Assembly (NCBI GenBank): GCA_029932895.1
Contig: JAOZPF010000102.1
Span: forward strand, 1 to 9,297
Source: Anaerolineae bacterium
GTDB lineage: Bacteria; Chloroflexota; Anaerolineae; B4-G1; DUEL01
Reading direction: 5' to 3'
DNA length: 9,297 nt
Made by a program: the position numbers and the translations under genes
The notes under the pieces: generated by a model
What the model was told of the DNA's origin: nothing
What the model saw: the letters and a program-made list of their open reading frames with translations, nothing else
Database searches by the model: none
Shown: piece after piece, positions 7,801-9,297 of the stretch
Position numbering within the stretch: position 1 is the stretch's first letter
Layout of the letters: each line of letters opens with the position of its first letter

Positions 7801-8458
7801 CGGCATCCTCGATAATGCCACCACAAACGATGGCAAAAAGATCGTCAATACCTGGTTGTCCTTTGTCCCTGCCGCCGACCGGTACAGCTATATCTTTGGC
7901 GGCGAGTCGGACGTCCTCGATTACCTCTACTTTTCCGATGTCTTTACCACTTACGTCAAGACGGTCAGCCCGTTGCACATCAACGCCGACTTTGCCGACC
8001 TAGGTCCGGGCGAGAGTGATACCTGCGGCACCGGCCCTTGCAGCTATGGCCCCACGGCGAGCACACCCCGCTCCTCAGATCACGACCCGGTCTTTGGGCG
8101 GATGGGCAACGCTCCCACCGCGGTCAATCTGGCGGGGTTCGACGCCGCGGTGCAGGGCCGGGACGTGCTGGTGACGTGGAATACGGCGAGCGAGATCGAC
8201 CTGGCGGGGTTCAATCTCTACCGCAGCCGGCACGCGGATGGGCCGTACACACGTCTGAACGGGGGATTGATCCCGGCGAGGAATCCCGGCTCGGTGCTGG
8301 GGGCGAGCTACGAGTGGCTGGACCGGGGGGTGGAGCAAGGGCGGGCCTATTACTACGAGCTGGAGCAGGTGGAGGCGGGTGGCGGGACGCTGGAGAGCGG
8401 GCTGGTGCGGGTGGTGGTGCCGTACCGCGTCTTTCTGCCGCTGATTCTAGCGCCCTAG
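4835..8458 (+). CDS. Secreted multidomain extracellular nuclease (ExeM/NucH-like, DNase I-like EEP domain) with C-terminal Fn3-plus-tail module
   Basis: This 1207-residue protein is predicted to hydrolyse extracellular DNA, possibly RNA, in a metal-dependent way. Residues 1-36 are a signal peptide ending near A-Q-A. Residues 37-207 look like a jelly-roll/anchor-type beta domain, and 210-312 like a Big_5-type Ig domain (T-T-P-A-D-G-A-T-G-V). Residues 316-495 resemble a lamin-tail domain (V-L-I-N-E-V-D, then E-F-V-E-L-Y). Residues 503-600 match the OB-fold of YhcR/ExeM nucleases (I-P-G-I-Q-G-S-G, G-F-Y-V-Q-D). Residues 762-1090 are the EEP catalytic domain, with expected residues present: Asn769, Glu820, His934 (V-N-H-F-K-S-K), Asp979 and Asn981 (G-D-L-N-D), Asp1029, and Asp1082-His1083 (S-D-H-D-P-V). 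Residues 1094-1207 are the Fn3-like module and tail. Lamin-tail, OB-fold and EEP domains in this order are typical of large secreted nucleases. Substrate preference cannot be read from sequence. Confidence 0.92.
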   Translation: MEKASLSTGAIRAIVPLLLVMASLLPMPGVRVAQAATYAENFDVNANWTNVSGSSLSAYGTKEYADSAHPAVTFHAEVALRETSGTQDGFFKTHSGAYAWRLRNASGAFWQAKVTTGGVGTFSVWVRRWDSSPGPNYVAEYSTDNGSTWTTVQTIDNTWLGSSDWKQVAGTINTSNGAGDTDDIIIRIRRTGGERLMVDDFEMTDYAGDSPPSVASTTPADGATGVAVDVDIVVNFSENVTVTGSWYNINCSTTGTHTAAQSGGPQSFTLNPDSDFVVGDHCTVTIYASQVTDQDGTPDHMASDYSWSFDVGGGSAANVLINEVDADTSGADTLEFVELYDGGSGNTDLTGLVVVFFNGNGDTSYAAFDLDGRSTDANGYFVLGNSGVSGVDWVFSDGLLQNGADAVALYQDDGSSFPNGTPVTTNNLLDALVYDTNDADDAGLLVLLNSGEPQVNEDGGGNKDNDSNRRCPNGSGGQRNTSSYYQGAPTPDADNSCSAPPNCSTIPGIQGSGSASPCENQTVTISGCVTGVTAKGFYVQDVAGDGDSNTSDGIYVYMYSGWDNHQNLEVGYNVTVAGGTVQEYYEATEIYCGYTGCGPNGGDDVVKGGACTLPAPVTVQQIQTLGDHDATLYENVEFMRVQMSIDGYVQGPTKRFTSRFAHGDPEIGFIYWGLESSLPHPPRLFQDDYAGYGSLNFLSGACDKDLPDVDFGDRIQATDLIGVMGYHFDKWQLILDPSQTQTITVTDSADVSDSEGPIGGDEFGICTFNLENMFDHIDDGDGDVGDWSPADAAAYTAMLQVRAQDIVNELQNCTVIAVQEMEGKEQVWDDLEAQIEAAAGGAVDFEWDYWESWDVRDITVGILYNADRVTLVSSDQRQGCSTTDWGVSYSNVQAPRDKPDPCGGSEPYALFSRPPYVARLQVSGGPEFTIIVNHFKSKRSSSYCSTTDCTDRREAQANWVSALVNEYSATTPNVVVAGDLNDSLGSTPIGILDNATTNDGKKIVNTWLSFVPAADRYSYIFGGESDVLDYLYFSDVFTTYVKTVSPLHINADFADLGPGESDTCGTGPCSYGPTASTPRSSDHDPVFGRMGNAPTAVNLAGFDAAVQGRDVLVTWNTASEIDLAGFNLYRSRHADGPYTRLNGGLIPARNPGSVLGASYEWLDRGVEQGRAYYYELEQVEAGGGTLESGLVRVVVPYRVFLPLILAP
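8114..8458 (+). repeat. Shared C-terminal module, copy B (direct repeat, end of the nuclease gene)
   Basis: This is the partner of 4236-4580, offset by 3878 bases with no gaps. Bases 8114-8440 are identical to 4236-4562. The tail here reads Y-R-V-F-L-P-L-I-L-A-P, matching the fragment at 1-54 rather than the protease copy. The last 54 bases equal 1-54 exactly, and the following 15 bases (8459-8473) match 55-69 at 13 positions. So copy B and the upstream copy share a more recent or longer common tract than either 3' end shares with copy A. Confidence 0.95.
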
Positions 8459-8489
8459 TCGTCGCCGTTGCTGCCTATCCGCGTCTCTT

Positions 8490-8546
8490 GCCACGAATTG
8501 CACGGGTGTCGCGAAAACCAAGGCGAAAATCTGTGCAATTCGTGGC
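8490..8546 (+). repeat. Intergenic long inverted repeat (14-bp perfect stem) downstream of the nuclease gene
   Basis: Bases 8490-8503 and 8533-8546 are perfect reverse complements (arms of 14 bases, core ACGAATTGCAC) separated by 29 bases. The loop holds a short direct repeat, GCGAAAACC (8511-8519) and GCGAAAATC (8523-8531). It begins 32 bases after the nuclease stop. No T-run follows, so it is a weak candidate for an intrinsic terminator. It could equally be a dispersed palindromic element. The rest of the 8459-8654 gap shows no gene or promoter I can support. Confidence 0.6.
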
Positions 8547-8654
8547 CTGATGTGCAGGATCAGTGTTCCCTCTGCCCTGCGCCTCGGTAGTTACGTTGGC
8601 GCTGGCTTTCCAGTTTCGTGTCGGTGGTTGTCAGGGTTGGGAAGAATTGCTCTA

Positions 8655-9297
8655 ATGACACAGTCGCAGATTTTTCTCCTCGTCGTGGTCGCTGTCCCGC
8701 TGGCGTTTGTCGTCCTGGATCGCCTGCGGGTCGATGTGGCTGCCTTGCTCATGGCCGTCGCACTGGGCACGGCGCAGTATTTCGGTATGGGTGTCTTGGG
8801 CCCGGCTGACACCCCTCGCGCCGCTACCAGAGCGATCTTGGGCCTGGGTCAACCGGTCGTCCTGACATTGTTGAGCTTGTTCATCATCACCCGTGGCTTG
8901 GATAAATCCGGCCTGACGCGCTGGGTCGCCCGGTACTTGCTCAAGGTCGGAGGCAATTCGGAGCGGCGCTTGATCGCGCTTTTTGCCACTACGACCGCGA
9001 TTCTCTCGCTGGTGATGAACAACCTGGCAGCCGGCTCCCTCATCCTGCCCAGCGCTATGGAGGTCGCGCGCCGCACCGGCATCAAGCCCAGTAAACTCCT
9101 CATTCCGGTGGCCTATGGCAGCTTGCTGGGCGGAGGCGCGACGTATTTTGCGACCGCCAACATCATTGTCAGCAACCTGCTGCTGACGGCCGATCCGCCC
9201 CAGCACCCTCTTTCCATCCTGGCTTTTACGCCGACTGGTGGCTTGATCGCCATCGCGGGCTTGCTCTTTCTCACCTTCTTTGGACGGCGCTGGTTGT
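8655..9297 (+). CDS. SLC13/CitMHS-type (divalent anion:Na+ symporter superfamily) permease, N-terminal part, truncated by the window end
   Basis: An open frame begins at ATG 8655 and runs 214 codons to the window edge without a stop. The product is strongly hydrophobic, with likely membrane segments near residues 6-22, 27-46, 65-80, 105-135, 147-173 and 188-209. It shows the family pattern: a short N-terminal helix followed by L-D-R-L-R-V-D-V-A-A-L, the helix motif S-L-V-M-N-N-L-A-A (Met121-Asn122-Asn123), then P-V-A-Y-G-S-L-L-G-G-G (151-161) leading into A-N-I-I-V-S. Such proteins import or export small anions (sulfate, dicarboxylates and similar) in the inner membrane; the substrate here cannot be told. 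Members often carry TrkA-C domains further on, which would lie outside the window. The ribosome binding site is weak (GGGAAG, 8639-8644). There is no obvious functional link to the secreted enzymes upstream. Confidence 0.82.
   Translation, partial: MTQSQIFLLVVVAVPLAFVVLDRLRVDVAALLMAVALGTAQYFGMGVLGPADTPRAATRAILGLGQPVVLTLLSLFIITRGLDKSGLTRWVARYLLKVGGNSERRLIALFATTTAILSLVMNNLAAGSLILPSAMEVARRTGIKPSKLLIPVAYGSLLGGGATYFATANIIVSNLLLTADPPQHPLSILAFTPTGGLIAIAGLLFLTFFGRRWL

Noticed and set aside
8038..8550. Alternative-frame + strand ORF over the nuclease 3' end
   Set aside because: It is Gly/Arg/Ala-rich and arises from the shared cassette read out of frame; the same shadow appears over copy A at 4298-4588.
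8652..9206. Minus-strand open frame (184 codons) opposite the permease gene
   Set aside because: The + strand reads as a coherent multi-pass membrane protein with SLC13 motifs; the minus frame is polar and featureless.
1..9297. CRISPR array, tRNA, rRNA, integrase or insertion sequence
   Set aside because: No spaced short direct repeats, cloverleaf-like sequence, transposase motifs or terminal inverted repeats with target duplications were seen. The only long repeat is the coding cassette.

Overview
The window looks like chromosomal DNA from a GC-rich bacterium, most likely a member of Chloroflexota (Anaerolineae-like). This rests on two things. The secreted proteins end in a fibronectin-III-like domain followed by a short hydrophobic tail of the 'Y-R-V-F-L-P-L-I' kind, which I associate with that phylum. 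The coding style is also moderately GC-rich with good Shine-Dalgarno sites. No rRNA, tRNA, CRISPR array or transposase is visible, so the assignment is an inference.

Layout, all on the + strand: (1) bases 1-54 are the last 17 codons and stop of an upstream gene whose product ends in the same tail as the two large genes. (2) 165-4580 encodes a 1471-residue secreted Kp43-type subtilisin-like protease with a C-terminal beta-sandwich, an Ig-like domain, a BNR/sialidase-type beta-propeller region and the shared tail module. (3) 4581-4834 is a non-coding leader with three hairpins. (4) 4835-8458 encodes a 1207-residue secreted nuclease with a jelly-roll-like domain, a Big_5-type Ig domain, a lamin-tail-like domain, an OB-fold, a DNase I-like endonuclease/exonuclease/phosphatase domain and the shared tail module. 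(5) 8459-8654 is non-coding and holds a perfect 14-bp inverted repeat. (6) 8655-9297 is the 5' part of an SLC13/CitMHS-type membrane permease running off the window.

The most striking feature is the shared C-terminal module. The final 114 codons of the protease and nuclease genes are identical over 327 nucleotides, synonymous sites included, and differ only by four substitutions in the last 18 nucleotides. The 54 bases at the start of the window match the end of the nuclease copy exactly, and similarity continues 15 bases past the stop. At least three consecutive genes therefore carry one exported-protein tail cassette, apparently kept uniform by recent duplication or gene conversion. The cassette is GC-richer and more G-skewed than sampled upstream coding sequence.

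Functionally, protease and nuclease together suggest degradation of extracellular protein and DNA for nutrition or biofilm turnover, with both enzymes held at the cell surface or exported by a common tail-recognising route. The tail's function is an inference. The permease downstream is probably a separate unit.
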